A stretch of 64,000 bases of DNA from Tillus elongatus (taxonomy: Eukaryota; Arthropoda; Insecta; Coleoptera; Cleridae), in the NCBI GenBank assembly GCA_964006375.1, contig OZ023265.1, positions 113,911,084-113,975,083 on the forward strand, in the 5' to 3' direction. Numbering within the stretch: the stretch's first letter is position 1; each line of letters begins with the position of its first letter. The notes beneath the pieces were generated by a model. The model did not search any database, was not told the DNA's origin, and saw only the letters and a list, made by a program, of their open reading frames with translations. Shown here piece after piece: positions 40,951-52,050 of this stretch. The position numbers and the translations under genes were made by a program.

Positions 40951-40954
40951 AATC

Positions 40955-41180
40955 TACCGGAAACCTATATAAAAGCAGCGTGGATACTAAATTTAAAGAA
41001 TAACACAATGAGCTTCACAGATAATTACAAATTTGTTTTAAAAAACCTCTTTTGTTATTTTGTTTGCAGAAGCTGGTTCGATTTGAGTTGATTCAAACCC
41101 ATCATTCAAGCCATTCATATGGAAAAATACTTACCTGTCGCCTATAAGTTAATAGATACATTCTGTTTGTAAATAAAAAT
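40955..41180. repeat. Direct repeat with TATA-like box and short frame, copy 1
   Basis: CCTATATAAAAGCAGCGTGG (40964 on) is followed by an ATG at 41008 that opens MSFTDNYKFVLKNLFCYFVC. A second copy is at about 41915-42145. The function is unknown and the frame is under 30 codons. Confidence 0.6.
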
Positions 41181-41817
41181 AAAAATTTCAGTAAATTTGC
41201 AGATTAGCACATGGGGAGTGTTTAGATAAATCTTTTCAGAAATATGTTTAGAACCCCTTCTGCATGCCCAAACGACAAGAAAAATGTCTGCCAAACAGCC
41301 CACAAGGAAGTAACGGGATCAAGAGTGAATATGGGTGCTGGGCGGAGAAGAATATAAAAGTAAGTGTGAGCGAAAACTGCGAAAGAAACAGCTTAGTTGG
41401 ACCTCTTTAAGCTACCTTTATCCTATTTTGCAGCTATACCACAGCATAATCAATATTATGCTGTAGCTAGACCTTCTTAGAATCCTGTTTACCGTGCGCA
41501 GAATGACTATATTCACCGCAGCTCCCGTAACTTTCTTAGGGGTTGCTCCAAAGGAATTTTTATTGTTTACATTCTTCTTGTTAATGCATTGAGGGTGATT
41601 ATATGCATGCAGAAGGGGTAGGAGCACCCCCGCGATGAAGCAGCTAACAAAGATTTTCAATTTATGTTTAAATTGTGTTCTCATTTCATTTTTTAATTAT
41701 TTTTTTCCAAAAATGATTATGAGGTTGCCTTGTTTGTCAGTCTTACATAGTAGGCTGCAATATTTTATCATTTTTAAAAAGTATGGATACAACAACCGTA
41801 AATAAGTGTTGGAAAGG
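41181..41817. other. No gene recognised
   Basis: The minus-strand frame at 41418-41684 (88 codons) contains no domain that I know. Nothing else is recognisable. Confidence 0.4.
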
Positions 41818-41914
41818 GTCTGGGTGCAGCAACTATGTTATGGTAGAAAATTTTCGTAAAAATATTTTAAATCCCATAGCTCAATAAATTTCCCATTAAG
41901 CTAGAACCTTCAAT

Positions 41915-42145
41915 CTTGAACCATAGTAACACCTATGTAAACGCACTGTGGGTACTAGATTAAAGAAAAAGAACATGAGCTTCGCGGATAACTACAAATT
42001 TGTTTTAAGAAGCATTTTTTGTTGTTTATTGTTTGCAAAAACTGGATGGGTTGACTAAAACAAAATCATCCAAGCAATTAATAAGGAAAAATACCTGCCA
42101 TATTTATAATTTGACAGGTACATTTCCTTTGTAAATAATTAATTT
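41915..42145. repeat. Direct repeat with short frame, copy 2
   Basis: Matches 40955-41180. The ATG near 41972 opens MSFADNYKFVLRSIFCCLLF. The TATA-like box has decayed to CCTATGTAAACGC. Confidence 0.6.
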
Positions 42146-42253
42146 TTTCTGAAAAACTTTTGTAACTTTAATGAAATTTGTAACACATTTTTTAAGACAC
42201 TTGCAGTACTTACATATTATATCAAAGACCAAATTTTATTTTTTTAGCTCCAT

Positions 42254-42256
<3 letters not shown>

Positions 42257-42319
<63 letters not shown>
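42257..42319. repeat. (TA)n microsatellite
   Basis: About 63 bp of TA lies in the middle of the repeat at 41818-42462. Confidence 0.95.
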
Positions 42320-42320
<1 letters not shown>

Positions 42321-42589
42321 CAAATAATCGCTAACTGGGAATCTAAAACCGGTCTCCAAGGTCCATTTAAATTTAAAGAATTAGTTTTAGTAATATATCT
42401 TACTAATACTGTACAATTCTTATGAAAATTCACTACTATAACGCACTGCGTCTCGAACTTTTAATAATTGATTTAATCCCCCAGTTAAATAACAATTACT
42501 TAGCAAATTTTTAATTTCATGTTGTCTGTTATTTTCCATAATTGCGGCCGAGATTTCACGATCGTTGGTTCGGGTATTATGTTTTATGC

Positions 42590-42735
42590 CTGGTATATAT
42601 TTAGTCTGGGTGCCGTTGAGATGTGGTTTATACCTGTTGTATGAGTCAATCTACGCGTGGCAGGTAACTACTCTGTCTGCCAGGCATTGAACTTTAACCA
42701 CTAAGTCGTTTCAACTCATGTCTTTGGGATTTTAT
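42590..42735 (-). repeat. tRNA-derived SINE-like relic
   Basis: On the minus strand GACTTAGTGGTTAAAG is a good A box, followed about 40 nt later by a weaker B box (AGATTGACTC). The remainder has no tRNA fold. It differs from the other SINE-like units in the window. No target duplication was found. Confidence 0.4.
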
Positions 42736-42889
42736 TTTTAATTTGGAAAAAACTCGCAATATTGTTTACCAAATTACTTCAAATTCACAACATAGGTTTT
42801 TTTTCACTATTTCTATGTGAAGTCTCATTCCAGTTACTCTGATGCCTACAAAAATATAGCGTTTTCAAAAAGTTGTCCACGTTTTTCCA

Positions 42890-43006
42890 CCAGGAAAAGC
42901 TTGATTAGATAGGCTGATTAACGAACTCGACCTCGGTTTTCGCTCAAACAAGATTCTTGCCAAGTTTGATTCAAATCAATTCAGTATTTTTTGAGTTATC
43001 GCTCGG

Positions 43007-43091
<85 letters not shown>

Positions 43092-43205
43092 CGGACCTTG
43101 GTTTTAGGTTCTAGGGACGCAAATTTGCGCTCATCTGAAGAAAATTTTCCGAAAGCTTTTCATCGTGACCTCTCTATTAGCGAATTTTTCTTAATGAACA
43201 TTAGC
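42890..43205. repeat. TA-cored repeat arm
   Basis: GGCTGATTAACGAACTCGAC, then GCCAAGTTTGATTCAAATCA, then TTTTTTGAGTTATCGCTCGG precede the TA array at 43010-43089. GGTTTTAGGTTCTAGGGACG and CTCTATTAGCGAATTTTTCT follow it. This is the inverse orientation of the copies at 22.7 and 23.7 kb. Confidence 0.8.
43010..43089. repeat. (TA)n microsatellite
   Basis: About 80 bp of TA forms the core of the repeat at 42890-43205. Confidence 0.95.
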
Positions 43206-43289
43206 TAAAAGGTCAAGGGGTAGTTACTTACCAGCAGGTTAAACGAGCACATAATTGGTTATATAATCATTAAAGATCATACAACATCT

Positions 43290-43890
43290 TAAAGGCGTGA
43301 TTCTGTGGAAATGACATGTAATGTGGCTCCTGCTCGTAGCATACCTAGTCGCAGTATCAAAACATCCCGTTGCAGGCACTATAATGAGTATAAAACTCTT
43401 GCACATGTGATCGGGTACTGCACCCACGGAGAACTGCTTCGGAACAGGCATCATCATGAAGTTAGGGGAGTACTTGCTTGTAGCCTAAGAGAGAAAGACT
43501 TCAAAGTAGAAGAAGACGTCCATGGCCTGTCAGAAACTGGCAACACCAGAAGGATTGACAACATAACAGGCGAAAAAAAAAACATGAAAACAGTTAGATT
43601 ATAGATCCGACCATAGGTTCGAGAGAGATATGGAGCAGCCTGAGCAAATTCAAGAAGAAAAATGTCTTATTTGCGAACCTAAAATTAATTATTACAAATC
43701 TAAATTTAATCTTCAGAAATTAACCGCAATAAGTCTCCTGTTTGGTGCAGGATGCAGATTCTTTAAAAATTACATTAATTTTAGGGAAAAATCTTGAATA
43801 CCCAAGTCACTTGATTATGAAATTGTTTCAAAAATTTTAAAATTATCAGTGCACATTCTTAGAAATCGTTTATATAGTAACTCTAACAGA
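43290..43890 (+). pseudogene. LINE C-terminal end with R2-type endonuclease relic
   Basis: The frame reads CRHYNEYKTLAHVIGYCTHG, a Cys-Cys-His-Cys-like motif (about 43372-43432). RNRHHHEVRGVLACSLREKD follows, then GNTRRIDNITGEKK (about 43537-43580), in the position of the RPD-type catalytic motif of restriction-like endonucleases in R2-group LINEs. After frame changes come EKCLICEPKINYYKSKFNLQ and LKLSVHILRNRLYS near 43850-43885. Only this C-terminal part is present and it is broken. The family call is from motif recognition. Confidence 0.65.
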
Positions 43891-44004
43891 TAAGTTAATA
43901 GGTTTGTTTTTTAAATAGATTAAGATTACGTAGATAATATTTTGTATTCGAATATTGTACTTTATATGTTATGTTTATGTTATTGACTGTGTCTAGTATA
44001 TTTA

Positions 44005-45090
44005 TAATTCTACGTTATAATGGTTAATATTCAAACGAACAAATGCTGAATTTATTTTATTTTCATGGAGAGTGCAACAGAGTGGTCAGCAGAACATGTC
44101 GGCTGTTTAATGATAGGTATCCCGAGTCCTCGCCAATGACTGCGTTGAAATTTAGACCTTATGAAACCAATTTCTTGAGAACGGGAAGTTGCACGATTAA
44201 ACAAACATCAAGATCAGTTTCAGTTACAGAAGACGAAGACACAGAAATTTCTGTGCCTCATTTCGAAGCTCATCCAAAGGCGTCAATACGTTCAGCTGAA
44301 CATGACATGAACATAGCACGTTGCTCCATACACACAATATTGTCCAAGCATAATTATAAATATATAAGTGTACAAACTCTGGAACCGAACGACCCAGCCC
44401 ACCGAATTGTATTTTATCACAGTCTCCTTGAAAGACACCGCAGCAATCATTTCTTTCTGAAAATCATAATTTCTGAAAAGCATAATTTGGACCGACGAAA
44501 CAAAGATGTCCCATTAAGGAATATTTAACAGACATAATATTCACTACTGGGCTCAAGACAATCCTCATGTAAGAAGAGAACGCTGTTTTCAGAGAAAATT
44601 CAGCTTCAACTTGTTTGCTCTTCTGATGGATGACAAAATATCGTACTGCATTTACGATAATAATCTGACAGCTGTGCAATACCTAGAGATTTTGCGAACC
44701 ACTGTCTCTGATTTCTTTGACAATTTACCACTTACTGCGTATGTGAATTGTTAGTATCAACTATATGGGGCTCCTGTGCATTATTCAGCAGAGGTGAGGC
44801 GCTTTTTAAGTGATGAATTCGGAGAGAGGTGGATGGGACGCGGCGGCACATACAATTGGCCCCCACGGTCACCCGACCTCACTCTCTGGTTTTTACCTAT
44901 GGGGTAAATTGAAATCAGATGTTTCTGCGACTCCATTCAACACTAGGAAAGAAGTTGAAGATAGAGTCCGTAATTGTTTGGGTAATTTTTATCCTGCAGA
45001 AATACGGCGTATAACAAGTGATGCAGTTGTGATACGCTTAGAGCGATGTATTAGTGCGAATGGTACACAATTTGAACAGTATCAATCATG
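44005..45090 (+). pseudogene. Tc1/mariner-superfamily transposase relic, near full length
   Basis: SNEQMLNLFYFHGECNRVVS is the first helix-turn-helix, and LFNDRYPESSP is read straight through with no intron. IARCSIHTILSKHNYKYI is the second helix-turn-helix, followed by VQTLEPNDPAHRIVFYHSLL. The core appears in shifted frames as LWTDETK (first Asp, about 44488-44508), then HYWAQDNPHVRRE. YGAPVHYS replaces the second Asp motif (near 44765-44785), and RWMGRGG...WPPRSPDLT (near 44828-44880) leads to the third. The end reads RLERCISANGTQFEQYQS with a stop at 45089-45091. A likely right terminus (ACACCCTGTATATG) is near 45352-45365. Confidence 0.85.
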
Positions 45091-45091
45091 A

Positions 45092-46899
45092 GTTTCTTAG
45101 CTACTCATAATCATTTTCAACTTTCAATACTTTTGGTTATTTTCTGTTATTTGTTGAAATTTCATAAATATTTTTTTTTGTAAACCGCAAATATCTCAAC
45201 AATTATCAACCTTAGGTATAGGGAATGCTAATACAGTTTGAAAGGGAATTATCTTCCCTATTCAATGAGAAGATAATATGTAGAGTGTTCTATTTGAAAT
45301 AAATGAGTTATTCTAGTTTAAAGCACACCAAATTCTAAGACATCCTACAAAACACCCTGTATATGAAATAATTTTTCCTCACCATCATGTCAAAGCCTAA
45401 TGGTCTTGAAACGTGTCTGACAAATTAAAGAATTTTCAGCATTCTAACACGACACGAAATCACCTTCATTAAGTCAGCCTTCCCTTGCACAGAATTCTCA
45501 AATAAATTGACATAACTCGAAAACAGTTGAAGATAGTGACAGCACACCCTAATAACTTTTAACCTAAAATTATATGAGTATTCTAAAAATGCAATAATAT
45601 CCAGGGTATTCGATTTGAAATAACGATGTTTATATCTATTTAGAGTGTAACCGGAAGTACGCCATTTTGTAAATAATTTCCGTTAAATAGAGCATCTTCG
45701 TAAACCACCGTATACAAATTTTCAGTACTCAAAAATGTATATTTTCGGAAATAACGGAAATAATAACATTACTCGCCGTGGGACACCTGTATATAGCTCA
45801 GTTTACATTGCATATATTCCTTTGCTTTCATTATTAGATTTAAATTGGTTTGCAATTTACACTTATTGAAAAAATTTTGACTGAAAGAGAATTATTTTTC
45901 ATTAACTTCAAAAGCTTTGTGATATTTTCAAATTAGTCTAAAATTTCCACCTTTCATATTTAACAACCATTTATATAAAATACGTGAGTTTGGATGCGTT
46001 TTCACCAACTAGCTGCGGTGGTGCTTGAAGGTAAAACAAATGGACAGCAAAAAGAAACAAATTGCTGTGTAAAAAGCTAACGCTTCATTGGGCGCATATT
46101 TAACAATTATAAGCAACCCTCCTTCTTGGAAATCGCAAGTTTTAAGATAGCGCTAAGTGAATGGCCTGTTTTAGAGGTACCATTTAGCCAGGTAAACGCG
46201 TTCATGAATAATTAGCCTATAATTACTGTCTAGATTGTCTAGATTTCCTATAGTGTGCAAAGAGGAAATACCATTATATTACTCACATTGGCCTCCCATT
46301 TCATGTATATTATTATTCCTGTGCAAATCAGAAGTTCCCAACATTCTTTCTTTAATACGGTATGTTGCACTTGACGCGGATATTTACGTACATCACACAT
46401 TGCTTATGTTTTAATTTTAACGGTATTTTATTTCGGATGCCGATAGGTTTTAGAAAATTTTCATTAAAAAAATTTCTGCATACTAATAACGGTCTTTCGA
46501 ATTTTCTAAGAACTTGCTTTGAATAGAGGCGACATGGAGCCTTTGGGATATATTTCTAAAGTTTATTTAAATGTTTGTATTATATACATACGTATATATA
46601 GGTACATCATAGTTTACGCTGCTTTCACGCCACCTTCATACATTTTTTCTTTCATTACACTAAATAACTCTTTCCGGGGGCATTCATTGGCCAATTCTGA
46701 GAGCAAAGTTCTTCCAAGTAACATTGAAAATTGTCTTCTCGACAATGCTCTAATTTTTAGCACTCATCAATTTATGTTTACGAAATTTTGCCATTAACCT
46801 ACAGGTGCAAAGTGTCAAAATTCAATTTTGTTAAATAATTCTAACCCGAGTAGTGTCTAAAAACTTTGGGATACTCTCTTCACTTTCGGTTTGTTATTA
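45092..46899. other. No gene; mariner-like end motifs
   Basis: GAGTGTTCTATTTGAAATAA (about 45292) and GGGTATTCGATTTGAAATAA (about 45604) resemble the embedded unit of the 9.2-kb transposon. Together with ACACCCTGTATA near 45353 they suggest eroded transposon ends. The frame at 46519-46797 has no known motif. Confidence 0.45.
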
Positions 46900-46965
46900 C
46901 AAAACTTAAATTCGCTACTATAACACACTTGCTGCGTCCAGGCTCCTTTAAGTTGTGTTTGAACA

Positions 46966-46966
<1 letters not shown>
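46900..46966. repeat. Terminus of the TA-cored family
   Basis: TTCGCTACTATAACACACTT and GCTGCGTCCAGGCTCC match the family end in inverse orientation. It lies directly before a TA array. Confidence 0.6.

Positions 46967-47042
<76 letters not shown>
46967..47042. repeat. (TA)n microsatellite
   Basis: About 76 bp of TA, followed by CAGAGTCACCCATTAACG, a possible mariner-type end. Confidence 0.95.
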
Positions 47043-47046
<4 letters not shown>

Positions 47047-47879
47047 GTCACCCATTAACGTTTTTATTTATGGAGCGATTATGACCAAACTTGTTTTGAT
47101 TGTGGAATAGGGAACAGTGTACTTTGGGGTCAAGTGGCATCCCGTTTAAAAAAAAAAAAAAACCTCCTAGATCACTTCTAATGGCTGAAAATTTCAAAAA
47201 CCATATTAGCGATTTGTTTACAAAAAACTGCTCACGTCCCTGAATTCGGCGTCCGCTAAAATGCGTCTTCACCGAAGTTCATGAAAAAATCTTGGAAAAT
47301 AATGATTCTGTACCTAAATGGCGACTAGGGCTGTACATTATGAATTTAAGCTTCTTGTCCACTAATCCATGTAATAAAAAATGAATCGCAACGGTTTTAT
47401 TTAATAACAACATTTAACAGTAGGTTTCATTTCTCAATGCTTAGTTATTTAACAGTAGGCACTTTTTAAGAAAAATTGTATAGCATAATAAAAAAAAATT
47501 ATTATGTTTTCGAAATATTTCGAATAGTCGCCACGTGAGTTACAATTTTGTTTAATATCCTTTAGACTGCTATCAGATAAACTTTAAAAAAGTCCCCCCC
47601 CCCACACTTATTCATAATATTGGAAATTTTTATTTTTTTTAAACTCACAAAACACCTACAACTAAACATTTTGTACATGAAAACTCGCTAATGAACTCAA
47701 TTGAAATTAATACAATCTAGTCTAAATACAGACGTGAGACTTCTTTTGCGAGTCCACAAAGAAAATTTTCTTTTGCCTGACGATGCTGCAAAAGCGAAAC
47801 CGGTTACATAAAAGAAAACAAGAACTTGTGAAGCCACACGAAAAGTCTATACGTCTATGACAGCACATAAATGAAACCC
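47043..47879. other. No gene recognised
   Basis: AT-rich sequence with poly-A (47147-47162) and a short poly-C run (47596-47606). The frame at 47048-47272 has no known motif. Confidence 0.4.
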
Positions 47880-48045
47880 GCCCATCCAGAAGCTCTCTCT
47901 AGCAGCTAGAGTCGCGGGGGGTGGGGGTGTTATAGATACAAGACAACGGACACACACACCCAACACACAGTGGCAAGGGCTGCCACGACCGGGAATCGAA
48001 CCCGGACACTCCATGTAGCCACCAATTACTCGTTCCGCTGTGAAT
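47880..48045 (-). repeat. tRNA-like element or SINE head
   Basis: On the minus strand CCGGGTTCGATTCCCGG is a perfect T-arm/B box. GAGTAATTGGTGGCTA upstream could be the A box. The acceptor strands do not pair, so this is not a functional tRNA. A CA/GT-rich tail follows (CACACACACCC region). Confidence 0.5.
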
Positions 48046-48048
48046 GTG

Positions 48049-48180
<132 letters not shown>

Positions 48181-48189
48181 TGTGTGTAT

Positions 48190-49565
48190 AGGTATAAACT
48201 TTGCTAAAATGGGAAAGTATAGAAAGAATGGTATTTTCTGAGATAATAGTTATTCAAAAAAAAGTTTAACAACAACTTTTAGGCATATTATTGCGAAAAA
48301 CTGGCGATATTCTACTTTTTCAAGCCTCAACAACTTAGGCGCTAAGACAAATAATGTTTTCTTTTAAATGGAAAGGTATGAATTTTCTGCATTCTCGGAA
48401 GGAACGTTTCTTTCTTGATAGGACACTATTAAAAAATTGGATAGTATTTGCAAACAATGTTTCTTATCAGTTATCTGCAGTTTGTAATACTTTAGAGAGA
48501 TTCACATCAGAAAATTGGGAACTTTTACAATTTATAATAATAATCAATATTATGGAAGAATTGAGGGAACACCTAAGATTTGAAATATTAATTGATGGTA
48601 AGCACGATGACAGAAAACGTAGTTATATAGAAAAGTGTATGCTTTTTCATTTGGGGTATCCTAATCGACAAATTTATGAAGGGTGTGTTTCCAGATTATT
48701 GGAAAAATTTTACGAAACTGGTCATGCCAAAAATAAACTAAGCCTAGCTGGTAACAGGGTATTAGATGTATTGATACCTTTTTATAAAAACCATCACTTG
48801 TCTACCAATGAAGCTGCTACATTACATAATGTTTTACAAAAATCTGTAGTGAATTTGCTGAAAAAAGAAAACTTTCACCCATATAAAGTACAGCTAGGCC
48901 AAGAACTTGTAGATGGCAATTTTGAGAGGCGTGCGGCAATATTTAGCTGAAGTTTTCCTAGAAAGGTGGATTGGGCGCGGTGTTGCTCTTGGATGACTTT
49001 CTCGCTGCCCTTATTTGACGCCATGTAATGTTTTGTTTGGGGTCACTTGAAGAATATTGTCTACAAAGACAGGCTATTAAATGTGGGAGACCTGAAAGCT
49101 AAAATTTTTGGCGAAGGGAGACGGATTGTGCATCCCAGCCTAATGAATGTAATAAATTCCTTTGAAACGCGAGTTCAATTGTGTATTCATAATAATGGAC
49201 AAGATTTTGAACATTTAATTAGTTAATAATTAATATATAGGTTTTATTTTATTTTTATATTGTCAGTTTCTTTTCGAATTTATGTTAGTTTTTTTCAGAT
49301 AACTTCTCAATATAACCCGACTAAAATTTTATATTGCCATATCAAGAAAGAGAGGATCTTTCCAAGGATGCAAAAAAACACATCTTGCCAAAAAATAAAT
49401 ACATCAGTTGCCATAGCAACGAAGTTGTTTACGCTAAGAAAAACGGCATATCGTCAGTTTGTAGTAAAACAATAACGTCGAAAAACTTCTTAAAAATTTT
49501 CTTTAATAACGAATATATCAGGAATGACAAGTGCATTTCCATACTTTTTACTAAGCCTGTATATA
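48190..49565 (+). mobile_element. Internally deleted Tc1/mariner-type element
   Basis: The ends are diverged inverted repeats of about 120 bp: TATAAACTTTGCTAAAA near 48193 against the inverse of TTTTTACTAAGCCTGTATA near 49547-49565. Both ends have TA-rich flanks. The interior holds a transposase whose DNA-binding half is joined directly to its last part, leaving out the first two catalytic residues. Confidence 0.65.
48354..49226 (+). pseudogene. Deleted transposase: DNA-binding half plus C-terminus
   Basis: The open frame 48354-48950 (198 codons) includes RQIYEGCVSRLLEKFYETGH (first DNA-binding part), NHHLSTNEAATLHNVLQKSV (second helix-turn-helix) and NFHPYKVQLGQELVDGNFER. At about 48930 the sequence jumps, with a frame shift, to VRQYLAEVFLERWIGRG, then CPYLTPCNVLFWGHLKNIVY and SFETRVQLCIHNNGQDFEHL, ending at about 49226. 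The segment that would carry DE(S/A)xF and FQHDG is gone. The first 75 codons or so do not match the family and may be leader sequence. Such a product could bind DNA but not cut it; that is inference only. Confidence 0.75.
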
Positions 49566-50269
49566 CATAATGGTATATGTTCAGTTTCATTGGCTTTGTA
49601 TATCACCTACGATAATTACAGTTCCACATTCTTCGTTTTGGCAACATTATAATAAATGAAATAATTTTCACACCAAGTTCATGAAAGTCAAAGCGTTATT
49701 TAGTAACTTACCGAAACTAGTTAATCTCCACTAAACTCTTATAATTTTGAAATTACTAACCTTCTTACACGACAAGATTATAGGCTAATGATTATTACAT
49801 TACACTTAGCAGTTGCCAACAGAAATGTTATTAAAACCTCGTCCATATCTTGCATTCATGCAGAGATAGTGGACATTTAAAACTGTATAAGATATTACAG
49901 GATAGTTGTTGGACAAACGAACACTATTACAAAGCATGTGTAAATTGCCTCTAAGTTAAATTGCATGTTAGTTGTAGGTGGTATAATTCTAAGAACTGTA
50001 TTAATATTTAGAAGCCTGTGGATAATTTGGCAATATAATAAGTGCTGTTGTGCAAGAACCGATTTACTTTGCATCAGGGGTTCTCAATTGTTCAGCCGCC
50101 GGGCAACTGAAACCCTCAGATATTTTCACGATTGTTTATATTGACCGTAAATAATTGCTGGTTTATTTTGAATTGCATTAATATGGAGTGACATGAATAA
50201 TGACGCGTGTGCTATATTCATGTGATTTTCATTTTGGTTGTGTATTATTATTCTTGTTAACTAAATTCA
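49566..50269. other. No gene; possible hAT-like end near 50075
   Basis: CAGGGGTTCTCAATTGTTCA at 50075 resembles hAT (Buster/Charlie-like) termini. I found no partner and no transposase. Confidence 0.35.
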
Positions 50270-50283
50270 CAGCATGCTACAAG

Positions 50284-50605
50284 AGCCTAGATGCAAGGGC
50301 GTTGTGGTAGTTAATTTCCATAAAATTGTTTTTAATGTCAAATATGACTTTTCTTGAATAAAAGAAATCAAATTTGGCAGATAGTGTGATCTTCATAGTA
50401 TAAACTACGATAATTACAATATATATATTAGGAAATAAGCTTATGATTTGAAAAAGTACAAACATTTACCAAAAATAAACTTTAAAAAAACTGGGCAGAT
50501 TTTCTTGACCAACAAACCTATTCAAGCAATTTACACAAACACTACACTTGTCAATATATCAGTGTTCACAAAAAACTTATTGACAAAATTTCTGAAAAAA
50601 AAAAT
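50284..50605. repeat. TA-cored family arm, terminal part
   Basis: CTAGATGCAAGGGCGTTGTG, then GTAGTTAATTTCCATAAAAT correspond to the family terminus seen at 5888 and 56547. CAATTTACACAAACACTACA, CTTGTCAATAT also occurs at 55928-55970 and, in part, at 51010-51045. The SINE follows at 50618. Confidence 0.6.
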
Positions 50606-50617
50606 TACAGGAAATTT

Positions 50618-50965
50618 TTTTTTCTTCTTTAACGTCGGCCTATTTCCGCGACTATGGCCAATCGCCGACGCCAGGAAGCAGCTTCACCTCACTATCCTGG
50701 AAATTTTGCCGAACCCCTGCCTTTCTGTAAGGAGGGTAGAGATCTTTAACGTGCCCAACATCGCATGGGCACGGGACCGACGGCTTTACGCCCCCTCCGA
50801 AGAGCGCAACGTGCAGACATTCAACTTGCTCAAATACAATGCCAGAATCTCGGTTGATGTTAAGTTTACAGTTTGTACTGAAAAAGTGAAAGGAGTACCC
50901 TGGGATCGAACCCAGTACCCTTCGGTTCAGAGGCACACGTTCTTACCCCTGAACCACCGAGGTTC
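50618..50965 (-). mobile_element. tRNA-derived SINE, copy 2
   Basis: On the minus strand it begins GAACCTCGGTGGTTCAGGGG (A box) and continues GGGTTCGATCCCAGGG (B box), then the same body as the copy at 27694-28042. It ends near GAAGAAAAAAAA. The target duplication TACAGGAAATTT is exact at 50606-50617 and 50966-50977. The long frame 50448-51011 merely crosses it and is not a gene. Confidence 0.9.
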
Positions 50966-51124
50966 TACAGGAAATTTAATAAACACAAGTATTCGCCATT
51001 TTTTAACTTAGTTACTCAAGGAATTTACACAAAAAACTGCACTTGCCAAGATATCATTATTCACCAACTTTTTGACAAAATCAAATTCGAAAAAAAAATT
51101 TCATGAAATGTAGCGAACAATTTA

Positions 51125-51261
51125 TTTCACAAAAATGCGCCCTTTTAGTGAATTTAAAAAAAAATCACTAATAAAGTGATCCTGACTTCGGAATTTTGAA
51201 AAAATTTCTTCAAATAAACGCTAATTAGGCCCACTAGAACACATATCCTGGGTTAGTTTCA

Positions 51262-51264
<3 letters not shown>
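51125..51264. repeat. TA-cored repeat, left half opened by a Penelope-like element
   Basis: TTTAGTGAATTTAAAA, ATCACTAATAAAGTGATCC and ACATATCCTGGGTTAGTTTC lead into the TA array. The matching right half (GTATCACACCGATAACTCAA) begins at 54729, after the Penelope-like element. Confidence 0.75.

Positions 51265-51336
<72 letters not shown>
51265..51336. repeat. (TA)n microsatellite
   Basis: About 72 bp of TA on the left side of the Penelope-like insertion. Confidence 0.95.
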
Positions 51337-51339
<3 letters not shown>

Positions 51340-51422
51340 TTAAATTTTTGTGACGGTAATAGTGTTATTTATCAAAAAATTGTGGGAACGCCGTCAGTTG
51401 TAGAATAAAACTCTTTATTATA

Positions 51423-51460
51423 CGCCGAGCTTTCGAAAAAATTTATTCCTTTATCAAGGC
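51423..51460 (-). ncRNA. Hammerhead-like motif in the inverted arm
   Basis: On the minus strand CTTGATAAAGGAATAAATT is followed by TTTCGAAAGCTCGGCG. The layout (GAT...short hairpin...CGAAA) resembles hammerhead ribozymes known from Penelope-like element termini. The core deviates from CUGAUGA and the hairpin has a mismatch here. This is a candidate only. Confidence 0.35.
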
Positions 51461-51669
51461 TACAACATGGAAAGAAAAAAGTTTACAATTTACTTGGAAA
51501 AAATATAAAAGTTTAAAATACTTACATATAACATGAGTTCTACTAAACTATTTATCTAATAACAAACGTAAAAAGAAAACCATTTGTAGAATTTGAGTGA
51601 AGTCTAATAAATGGCAAACTGACATATAAAGCTAAATATTGTTTAATTGAATTTGTTTTTTGTTTTTGT

Positions 51670-52026
51670 CTAGGAAATATAAAAAGGGGTAGTGATTTCT
51701 AAAATTATTATCTTCTTTAAGTTTATTAAATTTTCGTTAAAAGTAATTTCAAATTCTTCTAAACACATTCTTTTATTACTTAAGGTTTCACAGTGTAAAA
51801 TAGAAACATTACTAAAATTTATATTATGGCCAGTGTCGACATTATGTTCTGACAGAGCGCAAGTTCTTTTTTGTAAACGTATGTCACTTTTGTGCTGTGT
51901 TAACCTATCTTTAAGGACTCTGCTTGTTTGGCCAATGTATCTTAAACTACAATTATTACATGGAATACAATACACCACTCCAGACACTTTGAAAATTTCA
52001 TCCTTACTGGTGTTTTTCCAAATCAT
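51670..52026 (-). pseudogene. GIY-YIG endonuclease fragment in the inverted partial copy
   Basis: It reads KVSGVVYCIPCNNCSLRYIG, QTSRVLKDRLTQHKSD and MCLEEFEITFNENLINLKK. It includes the VYC/YIG core, the Cys cluster CIPCNNC, the Arg of LKDRL, and the catalytic Glu of CLEEFE. It is a truncated duplicate of the plus-strand end, starting where the inverted arm starts. A base change near its end shifts the last residues relative to the plus-strand copy. Confidence 0.85.
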
Positions 52027-52050
52027 ATTTTAAACAGTATCAAAAATGTA

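Larger units (their letters stand above)
41818..42462. repeat. TA-cored repeat with inverted ends
   Basis: The left end GGGTGCAGCAACTATGTTAT and the right end (inverse GTGCGTTATAGTAGTGAATT) are family termini in inverted orientation. The TA array is at 42257-42319. The left half contains the second copy of the TATA/short-frame unit (41915-42145). Total length is about 645 bp. Confidence 0.7.

Noticed and set aside
47955..48040. A possible functional tRNA with a perfect T-arm
   Set aside because: The acceptor strands do not pair and no proper anticodon arm can be placed, so it is annotated only as tRNA-like.
50448..51011. A 187-codon plus-strand frame
   Set aside because: It runs through the TA-cored repeat arm and then through the SINE in antisense; the boundaries of those elements explain it.
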